Below, in pieces: positions 23,090-29,923 of a DNA stretch of 36,600 bases. The DNA lies in the NCBI GenBank assembly GCA_020072925.1, contig JAIQGA010000058.1, positions 1-36,600 of the forward strand. Reading direction: 5' to 3'. The notes beneath the pieces were generated by a model. That model ran no database searches. It had not been told where the DNA came from and saw nothing but the letters and a program-made list of their open reading frames with translations. The position numbers and the translations under genes are program-made. This stretch comes from Terriglobia bacterium. GTDB taxonomy: Bacteria; Acidobacteriota; Terriglobia; UBA7540. How positions within the stretch are numbered: the first letter of the stretch is position 1; each line of letters begins with the position of its first letter.

Positions 23090-24103
23090 TCACGCGGCGT
23101 GCTCGCGCGCGTAGCGCACCAGGGCGCGAACGTTTTCCGGAGGCGTATCGCGCGGCACCTCGCACCCCGCCCCTACAATATAACGCGGTCCGGCCTGGCG
23201 GTGGCATTCTTCGATGGCCGCATATACCGAGTCGGGCGTGCCGTTACGCAACACACGCACGGGATCGATGTTGCCCAGCAGGACTTGCTGCGGCCCCATC
23301 GCCGCGCGGCCTTCGGCGACGGGCGCGAGGAAATCCAGGTCCACGATTTCGCAGCCCAGCTGCCCCATCCCTTGCAGGATGCGTCGCGTGTCGCCGCAAA
23401 TGTGCAGGCGCACGGCGGCGCCCAGCGTGTGGACTTGGTCCACCAGACGCTTCTCGTACGGCCAGACATATTCCTCATAAAAGCCCGGGCCGACGAGCGA
23501 GGCTGCGGCGTCGCCAATACCGATCACGTCCGCGCCGGCCTCGACCTGCGCGCGGGCGAAGCGCCCTTCCATCTCCACCACAAATTCGAACAGGTCGCGC
23601 ACGAAAGCGGGGTCATCATAAAAATCCACCATCAGCGCGTTGATCCCGCGCAAATCGGCGCCTTCCGCCGCCGGGCCCTCGATCCAGCCTTCGACCAGCT
23701 TGTCGCCGCCTACGCGCTGCTTGAGGAGTTCGACGCCACGGACGCGGTTGTGCATGCGCCCGCCCCCCAGGGGATCGGGCGCGGCCAGCCGCGCCAGCCG
23801 GGTCTTGTCGGCGAGCAGCGCATTGGCTTCGTCGATGGCGGGAGGCTGATCGGGGTAGAACCTGACCGCGGCGCCGCAATCGGCGGCCTCGCAACCCGGG
23901 TCGGAAATTACACTGACGTAATCAAAGTCAAACTCTTCCGCCACGCGGCACTGCGCCTCGACCAGCCGGCGATAGTCGGTGGCGTAGTCGCCGTACTTGA
24001 TGCCGGCGCGATCGCCGGCGAACATCATGGTGATGGGCATCGCGGGCAGGGTGTCTACCGGGCGGCCTTCGAGGTGGGCCAGGATGCGCTCGCGGGAGTT
24101 CAC
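23090..24103 (-). CDS. MtaA-type UroD-family methyltransferase
   Basis: A 337-residue methylcobamide methyltransferase-like protein. The zinc site of MtaA is complete: LHICGDTRRIL (His234, Cys236) and GAGCEVPRDTPPENV (Cys314), spaced as in the methanogen enzyme. Other family marks are MNSRERILAHLEGRPVD, GDAAASLVGPGFYEEYVWPY and LLGNIDPVRVL. MtaA/MtbA activate the thiol of coenzyme M; bacteria of this kind lack coenzyme M as a rule, so the thiol acceptor is probably different, for example homocysteine. The start is a GTG whose last two bases overlap the stop of the DUF1638 gene (GTGA). Confidence 0.88.
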   Translation of the reverse strand: MNSRERILAHLEGRPVDTLPAMPITMMFAGDRAGIKYGDYATDYRRLVEAQCRVAEEFDFDYVSVISDPGCEAADCGAAVRFYPDQPPAIDEANALLADKTRLARLAAPDPLGGGRMHNRVRGVELLKQRVGGDKLVEGWIEGPAAEGADLRGINALMVDFYDDPAFVRDLFEFVVEMEGRFARAQVEAGADVIGIGDAAASLVGPGFYEEYVWPYEKRLVDQVHTLGAAVRLHICGDTRRILQGMGQLGCEIVDLDFLAPVAEGRAAMGPQQVLLGNIDPVRVLRNGTPDSVYAAIEECHRQAGPRYIVGAGCEVPRDTPPENVRALVRYAREHAA

Positions 24104-24843
24104 ACGGCCTCCGCCGCGATAATGCCCTCATCGTATCGCGCCGCGATACGATGCCCGGGAGGCACGACCAGAAATTCCTGCGCGTCCCAGGCCCCGCTGA
24201 CCAGGCGCTCGATCATGGCCAGGTTGCCGGCCAATTTCTCGAATTTCCAGCCGCGCTTCGCGGCCTCGTCGCGGGTGCGCTGTTCGAAACTCCCGTCGGG
24301 CTCTACACCCATCTCGATATAGGTGAACTGAGAATAGTTCTGCGTCATGGCGCCAAGTTGTTCCTGGAGGTAGCGCGCGTTGTCCTCGCCGTATTTCGCG
24401 ACCAGCGCCTCATAATTCGCCCCCCAGCCGATGGCTTTCCCGATCGCTAATTGGGTCAACTCGCCGTCGCTTCCGCCGCGCTCGATCCAGCCCGTGGTTT
24501 TGAAGAAAACGCCGGGATGGGAATCGAAATACTCCAGGTAGCGCTTCGAGCTGCCTAGGAAGAGGGTGATGCAATCGTGCGCGCGCGGCACCACCAGAGG
24601 GATCTGCCGCGCGGTCAGGCCCGCGATGCCGTTGTTGCAGAGGCCGTAACCGAGCAGCACGGCTTCGTAGCGCGCGCTGTCCACGCGGTCCACGGCAGCC
24701 TGGAGCTCCGCTCGCATCTTTTCGGTCCCCACGTCGTGCAGGCCTTTGGGCAGGAATTCCACGTCCACGATATGAGGCGAGCGCGCCACCGTCGCCGAGA
24801 ATTCCCGGTAGAAGATTTCGCAGCTTATAAGTTTTAAGCGCAT
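24100..24843 (-). CDS. DUF1638 family protein
   Basis: A 247-residue soluble protein of the DUF1638 family, which is often encoded beside corrinoid methyltransferases in archaea and bacteria but has no established function. Typical patches are visible: LISCEIFYREF at the start, VLLGYGLCNNGIAGL, VPRAHDCITLFLGSSKRYLEYF, and FFKTTGWIERGG. The conserved Cys residues (LISCEI, GLCNNG, HDCIT) could bind a metal or sulfur ligand; this is inference. The ATG at 24843 overlaps the end of the homocysteine methyltransferase gene by 10 bases, and its stop overlaps the MtaA-type start, so all three are probably translated as a unit. Confidence 0.85.
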   Translation of the reverse strand: MRLKLISCEIFYREFSATVARSPHIVDVEFLPKGLHDVGTEKMRAELQAAVDRVDSARYEAVLLGYGLCNNGIAGLTARQIPLVVPRAHDCITLFLGSSKRYLEYFDSHPGVFFKTTGWIERGGSDGELTQLAIGKAIGWGANYEALVAKYGEDNARYLQEQLGAMTQNYSQFTYIEMGVEPDGSFEQRTRDEAAKRGWKFEKLAGNLAMIERLVSGAWDAQEFLVVPPGHRIAARYDEGIIAAEAV

Positions 24844-25733
24844 GCCAGGTTGGGTCCTGTGGATTCGGAAAGTGTGCGCGCGAGCGCGCGGATGAACTCC
24901 GGAGTGGTGCCGCAACAGCCACCCACGAACGCCGCGCCCGCCGTCACCAGCCCGGGCGCCGCTGCGGCGAACTCCGCGGCGGTAGTCTTGTACACCGCGC
25001 GTCCGCCCTCGAACTCCGGCAAGCCCGCGTTGGGTGTGATCCAGATGGGACGGTTCGTGGCGGCGCGCATGCGCCGGCAGATGCCCACGTAGCCTTCGAT
25101 GCCCTGACCGCAGTTGGCCCCGACGACGTCCGCGCCCGCGGCCGTCAGTTCGCGCGCGGCTTGCTCCGGCGTGGCGCCCATCATCGTGCGGTCTTTGTTC
25201 CGGCCCGAGTCAAAGGACATGCAGGCCACCACCGGCAGGCCCGTCGCGCGCGCCGCGGCCACGGCCAGGCGGGCCTCCGCGAGGTCGCTCATGGTCTCCA
25301 CAATCAGCGCGTCGGCCCCGCTGACGGCTAGAACCCTGGCCTGCTCGAGGAAGGCGTCGCACAACTCGCCTTCGCTGACTTCTTTGGTCAGCAGCAGCTT
25401 GCCGGACGGCCCTATCAGTCCAAACACCTGCGCGCGGTCGCCGGCGGCGCGGCGGGAGATCTCCACCCCCGCGCGATTGATTTCCGCGACATCTCGGGCC
25501 AGCCCGTAGCCGGCCAGGGCCACGCGGTTGGCGCGAAACGTATTCGTCAAGATGACCCGGCTGCCCGCCTCCACGTAAGCCCGCCCGACCCCTTCGACGC
25601 GTTCGGGACGCTCCAGATTCCACGCGTCTGCGCAATCCCCCGCTGCAAGGCCCCACTTCTGAAACTCGGTTCCCCAAGCGCCGTCCACAAGGACTGGTCC
25701 GTTGGCGATAAGTTGTTGAATATTCAAGTGCAT
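24834..25733 (-). CDS. Homocysteine S-methyltransferase-domain protein
   Basis: A 299-residue stand-alone Hcy-methyltransferase TIM barrel, related to BHMT, MmuM and the N-terminal module of MetH. The three zinc-binding cysteines are in VGANCGQ and FVGGCCGT. The start motif LVDGAWGTEFQKWG and VILTNTFRANRVAL fit the MetH-type branch. It would transfer a methyl group to homocysteine to form methionine; the donor could be the operon's methylated corrinoid protein, as in MetH, but a small-molecule donor such as a methylated sulfur compound is also possible. It is the first gene of the operon and overlaps the DUF1638 gene. The ATG at 25733 follows AAGG; an in-frame TTG at 25751 is less likely. Confidence 0.88.
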   Translation of the reverse strand: MHLNIQQLIANGPVLVDGAWGTEFQKWGLAAGDCADAWNLERPERVEGVGRAYVEAGSRVILTNTFRANRVALAGYGLARDVAEINRAGVEISRRAAGDRAQVFGLIGPSGKLLLTKEVSEGELCDAFLEQARVLAVSGADALIVETMSDLAEARLAVAAARATGLPVVACMSFDSGRNKDRTMMGATPEQAARELTAAGADVVGANCGQGIEGYVGICRRMRAATNRPIWITPNAGLPEFEGGRAVYKTTAAEFAAAAPGLVTAGAAFVGGCCGTTPEFIRALARTLSESTGPNLACA

Positions 25734-25938
25734 TGAGGCCTTAAGCGGCAAAACGCGCGTCAGGCGATACGGGGAGCAATCGTCGGGCCAAAAGTCCCTA
25801 TTGCCGGTCTGCGCGGCATGACAACATGTCTTCTTGCATCGCGCTTGTGTTTCCTATAAAGAGTGTTTCGTTTCCGCCTGTCGCAAAGGCGTGTATATTG
25901 GTTTGCTCGAAAAAATCAAATGAAGGAAGTGAAAGATT

Positions 25939-27156
25939 ATGAGCCTCAGCCAACTTGCTATGTCAATCAGCGAGTCGCCGACCCTGAAGCTTAACGCCCT
26001 CGCGGCGCGGCTTCGGGAAAAGGGCGAGCCGGTCATTCATCTGGGGGGCGGCGAGCCCAAGAGTAAAGCCCCCAACGACGCTATCGTCCATTGCAAGAAG
26101 CTTCTCGATACCGGAGAAGTGCGTTATACGCCGGCCGACGGGATTCCGTCGCTGAAGAAAGCCATCATCCAATACACGCAAGACCATTATCATCAGGTCG
26201 TTGAGCCCCAGAACATCGTCGTTTCCGGCGGCGCCAAACAAGCCCTCATGGTGCTGCTGCTGGCGATTCTCGACCCGCACGACGAGGTCATTTTTCCGGC
26301 GCCGTACTGGGTCAGCTATCCGGAGATGGTGAGGCTGGCCAGTGGAGCCCCCGTCGTCGTCACGCCGCAAGACGGCAGTTTCTATCCCACGGTTGGGGAA
26401 ATCGAGAGCGCTGTCACGCCGCGCACGAAGGCGATTCTACTCAACAGCCCTAACAACCCCTCCGGCGCCATGTACTCGCGGGAGTTCATCGCCGGGGTTG
26501 TGGACCTTTGCGAGCAGCGCGATCTCTACCTCATCATGGACGACATCTACAACCGCCTGGTCTTCGATAACCGCACCTGTCCGCTGGTGTACGATTTCTC
26601 CAAGAAGCCTCCCGAGCAATCAAAGGTAGTGGTGATCAACGGCGTGTCGAAGATGTACGCCATGACGGGGTTCCGCATCGGCTGGGCCGTGGCGCCGCGC
26701 GCCTTGGCAAAAGCGATGGGAAATATCCAGTCGCAGCAGACCTCCGGGCCCTCTGGGCCCTCGCAGTGGGCGGCGCTGGGGGCGTTGAATGGCGACCAAT
26801 CCGGCGTGGAAGAGCTGCGCTCGGCGCTCGAGGCCAACCGCGCCGTGATACTCGAGAGCCTACGCGCGCTCGACCGCGTCAAGGTGACTAAGCCGGACGG
26901 CACATTTTACTGTTTCCCCGACTTCAGCGCCTACATGGCCGACTCGCAGGAACTCGCGAATTTCCTGCTGGAGAAGGTCCGCGTGGTGACGGTGCCGGGC
27001 AAGGAATTCGGTTTTGAAGGCCACCTGCGCCTAAGCTATTGCGGCTCGGCTAAGGATGTCACGGAGGGGATTGCGCGCATCCAGTGGGCGCTCGATCCAA
27101 ACGCTGGGGCCGAGCTGGCCGTGGGCAATCAAAAGCTCGTGCGCGACTGGGCGTAG
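25939..27156 (+). CDS. Class I PLP-dependent aminotransferase (aspartate aminotransferase-like)
   Basis: Transfers an amino group between an amino acid and a 2-oxo acid. The 405-residue fold-type I protein has the N-terminal HLGGGEPKSKAP (substrate loop), VVSGGAKQALMVL (cofactor phosphate region), NSPNNPSGAMYS (PLP-contacting Asn), and GVSKMYAMTGFRIGWAVAP with the Schiff-base Lys. RLSYCGSAKDV carries the substrate-carboxylate Arg. This pattern suits subgroup I-gamma aspartate/prephenate aminotransferases, but substrate choice is open. An AAGGAAG site precedes the ATG. The TAG stop is part of a REP-like repeat. It is divergent from the methyltransferase operon, sharing a 205-base intergenic region. 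Confidence 0.9.
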   Translation: MSLSQLAMSISESPTLKLNALAARLREKGEPVIHLGGGEPKSKAPNDAIVHCKKLLDTGEVRYTPADGIPSLKKAIIQYTQDHYHQVVEPQNIVVSGGAKQALMVLLLAILDPHDEVIFPAPYWVSYPEMVRLASGAPVVVTPQDGSFYPTVGEIESAVTPRTKAILLNSPNNPSGAMYSREFIAGVVDLCEQRDLYLIMDDIYNRLVFDNRTCPLVYDFSKKPPEQSKVVVINGVSKMYAMTGFRIGWAVAPRALAKAMGNIQSQQTSGPSGPSQWAALGALNGDQSGVEELRSALEANRAVILESLRALDRVKVTKPDGTFYCFPDFSAYMADSQELANFLLEKVRVVTVPGKEFGFEGHLRLSYCGSAKDVTEGIARIQWALDPNAGAELAVGNQKLVRDWA

Positions 27157-27402
27157 GGGAGCACCTATACGGTGCTTCCGTTGCTTGTTCGCCCAGGGAT
27201 GCGTAGGGGAGCACCTTTACGGTGCTCCCGCCTTGCAGCAAACGGTCCATAGGAAAGCGGGAGGGCCGTGAAGGCCCTCCCCTACCACCGCGCCCGTGGT
27301 TTCGTCGCAACGGCATGCGTAGGGGAGCACCTTTACGGTGCTCCCGCCTTGCAGCACATCGGCGCACAAAGAAGCGGGAGGGCCATAAAGGCCCTCCCCT
27401 AC
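27153..27402. repeat. Array of five GTAG-footed REP-like elements
   Basis: R1 (27153-27180), R2 (27203-27230) and R4 (27319-27346) are on the plus strand: GTAG, then GGGAGCACC and its complement around a 4-5 base loop. R3 (27257-27285) and R5 (27374-27402) are inverted: minus-strand GTAG, then GGGAGGGCC and its complement. R2-R3 and R4-R5 form two tandem copies of an inverted pair, repeating every 116 bases. Shared flanks such as CCTTGCAGCA show the pair was duplicated as a block. R1 supplies the aminotransferase stop. The 27403-27600 remainder has no gene; a TACAAT (27510-27515) is a possible -10 for the next gene. Confidence 0.8.
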
Positions 27403-27600
27403 GAAGTCTTTCCACTTGCAACATGGGCCGAGGCTGAGTAGCCTTGGGGGCTGGCGTCGTTTCAGCTCGTCTTCGGCAACCTTTTTAGCATCATCTATCT
27501 TTCACGCCTTACAATAGGCATATGGCGCAGAGGCGTGACCGGGAACGGCGCCGGCACCCTACGCGCCCGCTGCGGTGGCATCGCTGTTCAGGGAGCGACT

Positions 27601-27876
27601 ATGCGGAAACCCAAAGGCGTGGTCATTAACGGTGTGCGGTTTCGGCCCGGCGAGGTGGACTGGGAAGACGCGTTCAGTTCCACGCGCGAGAAGCTGCCGG
27701 ACTTCGACGCCCTGCGCCGCAGCGGCGAGTACCACGGCAGCAAAATCACCTCCACCGGCCTCGTCGCCCGCGTGGGCAGATACCTCATTGTCATCACCGA
27801 AAAGGACGAAGCCCTCACTGAGTTCGATTACACCTTGATCCCGCTTCACCCCAAGATGCAGATTCGCTACCACTAG
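27601..27876 (+). CDS. Small hypothetical protein
   Basis: A 91-residue soluble protein of no family I recognise. It starts MRKPKGVVINGVRFRPGEVD behind an AGGGAG site, which decides against the in-frame start at 27535. It is mixed charged, with a beta-rich end (VGRYLIVITEKDEALTEFDY, then TLIPLHP). The base composition and codon use match its neighbours. It lies between the repeat array and the lipoprotein-like methyltransferase, with 62 bases to the latter. Confidence 0.65.
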   Translation: MRKPKGVVINGVRFRPGEVDWEDAFSSTREKLPDFDALRRSGEYHGSKITSTGLVARVGRYLIVITEKDEALTEFDYTLIPLHPKMQIRYH

Positions 27877-27938
27877 CGCCGCACTCCCGCATGGCGCACG
27901 GCGGCCTTGCAGGGTACAATCGCCAGAGTTGAGGGCAC

Positions 27939-28556
27939 ATGAAGAAACTCCGCGCGGTTCTCTTTCTGGTTCTCTATGCGACAACGCTTTCCGCCTGTCG
28001 CGGACAGGAACATTACCAGGCCAACGCCGACCGGCTCGCGGTCCTGCTGAATTGGCACGCGGGCAGCGTGGTGGCGGAAATCGGCGCGGGCGAAGGCCAG
28101 ATGACGCTCGTGGCCGCAAAAGACGTGGGGCCGACGGGTCGCGTCTATACGACGGAGTTGGACGAGAAGAAGCTGGCGCACCTGAAAGAGTTGGCGGCAA
28201 CAAACCCCGACCTCACGGCGCTCCAGGCCTCGCAGGACACGACGAACCTTCCTGCGGAATGCTGCGATTCCATTTTCTTGCGGCGTGTCTATCACCACTT
28301 CACGCAACCCGAAAAGCTCGACGCCAGCCTGTTGCAGGCCCTGAAGCCGGGCGGGATGCTGGCAGTGATAGATTTTCCGCCGCGCACGGGTTTGCCGGCG
28401 GTGGAGGGTGTTCCCAAGAATCGCGGCGGGCATGGCATACCGCAGAAGATTCTGATCGACGAGTTGACTGCTGCGGGTTTCGAGGTAGAAGGCATCCCGA
28501 CCGACTGGCCCGACGACGATTACTGTGTTGTCTTTCGAAAGCCCGCCGCGAAGTAG
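27939..28556 (+). CDS. SAM-dependent methyltransferase-fold protein with lipoprotein signal
   Basis: A 205-residue protein. The first 20 residues are a lipoprotein signal (MKKLRAVLFLVLYATTLSAC) with a clear LSAC lipobox, which predicts export and lipid attachment at Cys20. The rest is a class I methyltransferase fold: VVAEIGAGEGQMTLVAA is the SAM-binding motif I, YTTELDEKK motif II, and LKPGGMLAVIDF motif III. A HHF region lies near the active site. SAM is not expected outside the cytoplasm, so either the signal is not used or the domain has another ligand there. A TACAAT lies 19 bases upstream of the ATG, leaving a leader of about a dozen bases. Confidence 0.8.
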   Translation: MKKLRAVLFLVLYATTLSACRGQEHYQANADRLAVLLNWHAGSVVAEIGAGEGQMTLVAAKDVGPTGRVYTTELDEKKLAHLKELAATNPDLTALQASQDTTNLPAECCDSIFLRRVYHHFTQPEKLDASLLQALKPGGMLAVIDFPPRTGLPAVEGVPKNRGGHGIPQKILIDELTAAGFEVEGIPTDWPDDDYCVVFRKPAAK

Positions 28557-28621
28557 ATGTAGACGGGTCGACCTCCGAACCGGACGACCCCAGCGGAACA
28601 TTTCAGAGTGACACTTCGTCA

Positions 28622-29059
28622 TTGCTGCACGAGGGACTTGGGTCGAATGCCGCAGCGCAGCTTTTCGAGCGCGTGTGGCGCGCGCTCACCGACTTCCGCG
28701 CGTATCCACAATGGAACGCCTTCATGCAGCCGCTGAAGGGCGAATTGAAGGCGGGCGCGCGCTTGAAGGTCCGCGTTCACCCCTGGCCGTGGTTGGCGAT
28801 TTCCTTTCACGCCCTCGTGCGGCGCGCCGAACCCGGGCACGAGTTGCGCTGGCAGGGCGTGCTGCTCCTCTCCAGCCTGTTTCGGGGCGAACATAGCTTT
28901 GTGATTGAACCGCTCGGGGAGCACCACGTGAGGTTTGTGCAGCGGGAGACCTATACGGGCCTGCTGTCGCCATTGCTGATGGCCATCCTGAAGAAACGCA
29001 ACCGGCACGTGTTTGAAGAGATGAATCGCGCCCTCCGCACCCGCGCCGAACAGGTCTGA
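28622..29059 (+). CDS. SRPBCC (START-like) domain protein, start uncertain
   Basis: The core is clearly an SRPBCC/polyketide-cyclase-like ligand-binding fold: VWRALTDFRAYPQWNAFM, then VHPWPWLAISFHALVRRAEP, LRWQGVLLLSSLFRGEHSF, VRFVQRETYTGLLSPLL and a C-terminal helix with FEEMNRALRTRAE. The first beta strand, usually ending in APPERVW, is replaced by NAAAQLFERVW. No ATG is in place; TTG 28622 would give 145 residues, a normal length. The 5' end may have been replaced or damaged, since the 60 bases before it look noncoding. SRPBCC proteins bind hydrophobic ligands; the ligand here is unknown. Confidence 0.65.
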   Translation: MLHEGLGSNAAAQLFERVWRALTDFRAYPQWNAFMQPLKGELKAGARLKVRVHPWPWLAISFHALVRRAEPGHELRWQGVLLLSSLFRGEHSFVIEPLGEHHVRFVQRETYTGLLSPLLMAILKKRNRHVFEEMNRALRTRAEQV

Positions 29060-29371
29060 TACCAATTTGACGTCATTCGTAGCGCTTCGATTCCGTAGGA
29101 TTGGGTCAGCGAATGGACCTGTTATGGTTGCGGAACCAGATATCAGAACTAGCTCTGTGGCCTCTGTAGCTGGAAAAAGACTGAACACAGAGGTCACAGA
29201 GGCCCTCTGTGGCCTCTGTGTTGAGGCTTGTGAAACCTGATGGCCCGAGAGACTCCCTTTGGGGTCGTCTCCAATCGGCGCGCAGTGCTTTAGGTTTGAC
29301 CGCGAACTGGCATGAGCAATCGCTCCGAAAGCAGTCGCGGGCGCTTCACTTGTCCTGCGGGGAATCTGACC
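29060..29371. other. Intergenic region with a 39-base near-perfect palindrome
   Basis: This 312-base gap between convergent genes contains a palindrome at 29184-29222: two 19-base arms built from ACACAGAGG/CACAGAGG units, one mismatch and a one-base loop. Half copies (CTCTGTGGCCTCTGTA) occur just before it at 29153-29168. The sequence after 29230 shows no gene or promoter I can support. A bidirectional terminator role is possible, but no T-run follows. Confidence 0.5.
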
Positions 29372-29908
29372 TCAGACCAACGCGCGAAAGACCGCCAGCG
29401 GCGCGAGAATTCCCACCGCAAGGCCGTATCCGAGGTCCGCCCAAAAGAATCGCGCGAGGTTCAAGATATAGAGGATGGCAATCACCGGGAAACTGAGGAT
29501 GGCGAGCGCGTTACCTTTTTTGGCTTCCGCGGGCGCGAGTTTCCAGATGTGCTTCATGTCGGTTGTGGAGGGAAAAGCCTGCATGCCGATCGAGAGGCCT
29601 AACCAGTAGAAGAAATAGCCGAGCGGATCGAACGCCTTGAGCTCCCAGACGGGCAGAAACGCCGCGGAGCAGAATACCAGGCAGAGCGCCGTGTTCACGA
29701 AGAAGGGGCCCATCCCGACGAAGAAGACCTTGGTGAAATCATCGCTCGCCTCGTGGAGCACGTAGCCGGCGGGGTTGCCGACCCGGAAGAAGCAAACGTC
29801 GAAGATGGCCAGTTTGAACTTGCGGCAGAAGAGAAAGTGCGCGGCTTCGTGGACGATGACGCCGGGAAAAGTGGCGATCGAGATGAGCCAGCCGGGAATG
29901 AAAAACAT
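29372..29908 (-). CDS. Membrane-embedded HExxH metalloprotease (M50-like)
   Basis: A 178-residue membrane protein with the zinc motif HEAAH (His20, Glu21, His24) in the first hydrophobic segment and three further hydrophobic segments (about 65-90, 98-115, 140-170). The metal's third ligand may be an Asp/Asn in the later membrane part, as in S2P enzymes, but the usual NPDG is not plain. It is smaller than typical RseP-like proteases and has no PDZ domain. The ATG has AAGG upstream and lies 15 bases after the stop of the zinc-ribbon/TPR gene, so the two are likely cotranscribed. The substrate is unknown. Confidence 0.7.
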   Translation of the reverse strand: MFFIPGWLISIATFPGVIVHEAAHFLFCRKFKLAIFDVCFFRVGNPAGYVLHEASDDFTKVFFVGMGPFFVNTALCLVFCSAAFLPVWELKAFDPLGYFFYWLGLSIGMQAFPSTTDMKHIWKLAPAEAKKGNALAILSFPVIAILYILNLARFFWADLGYGLAVGILAPLAVFRALV

Positions 29909-29923
29909 ATCGCTACCTTGGGC

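Noticed and set aside
25734-25860. Cobalamin or SAM riboswitch upstream of the methyltransferase operon
   Set aside because: A GACCGGC string vaguely recalls part of the B12 box, but no surrounding conserved elements or pseudoknot partners could be found by eye. A covariance-model scan (RF00174, RF00162) would decide.
27153-27402. CRISPR array
   Set aside because: Repeat units alternate in orientation, spacers are partly identical, and no cas gene is near. REP-like elements explain it better.
28557-28621. Insertion-sequence remnant before the SRPBCC gene
   Set aside because: The stretch looks noncoding and has a short GGGTCG/CGACCC dyad, but no terminal inverted repeat pair, target duplication or transposase piece could be shown.
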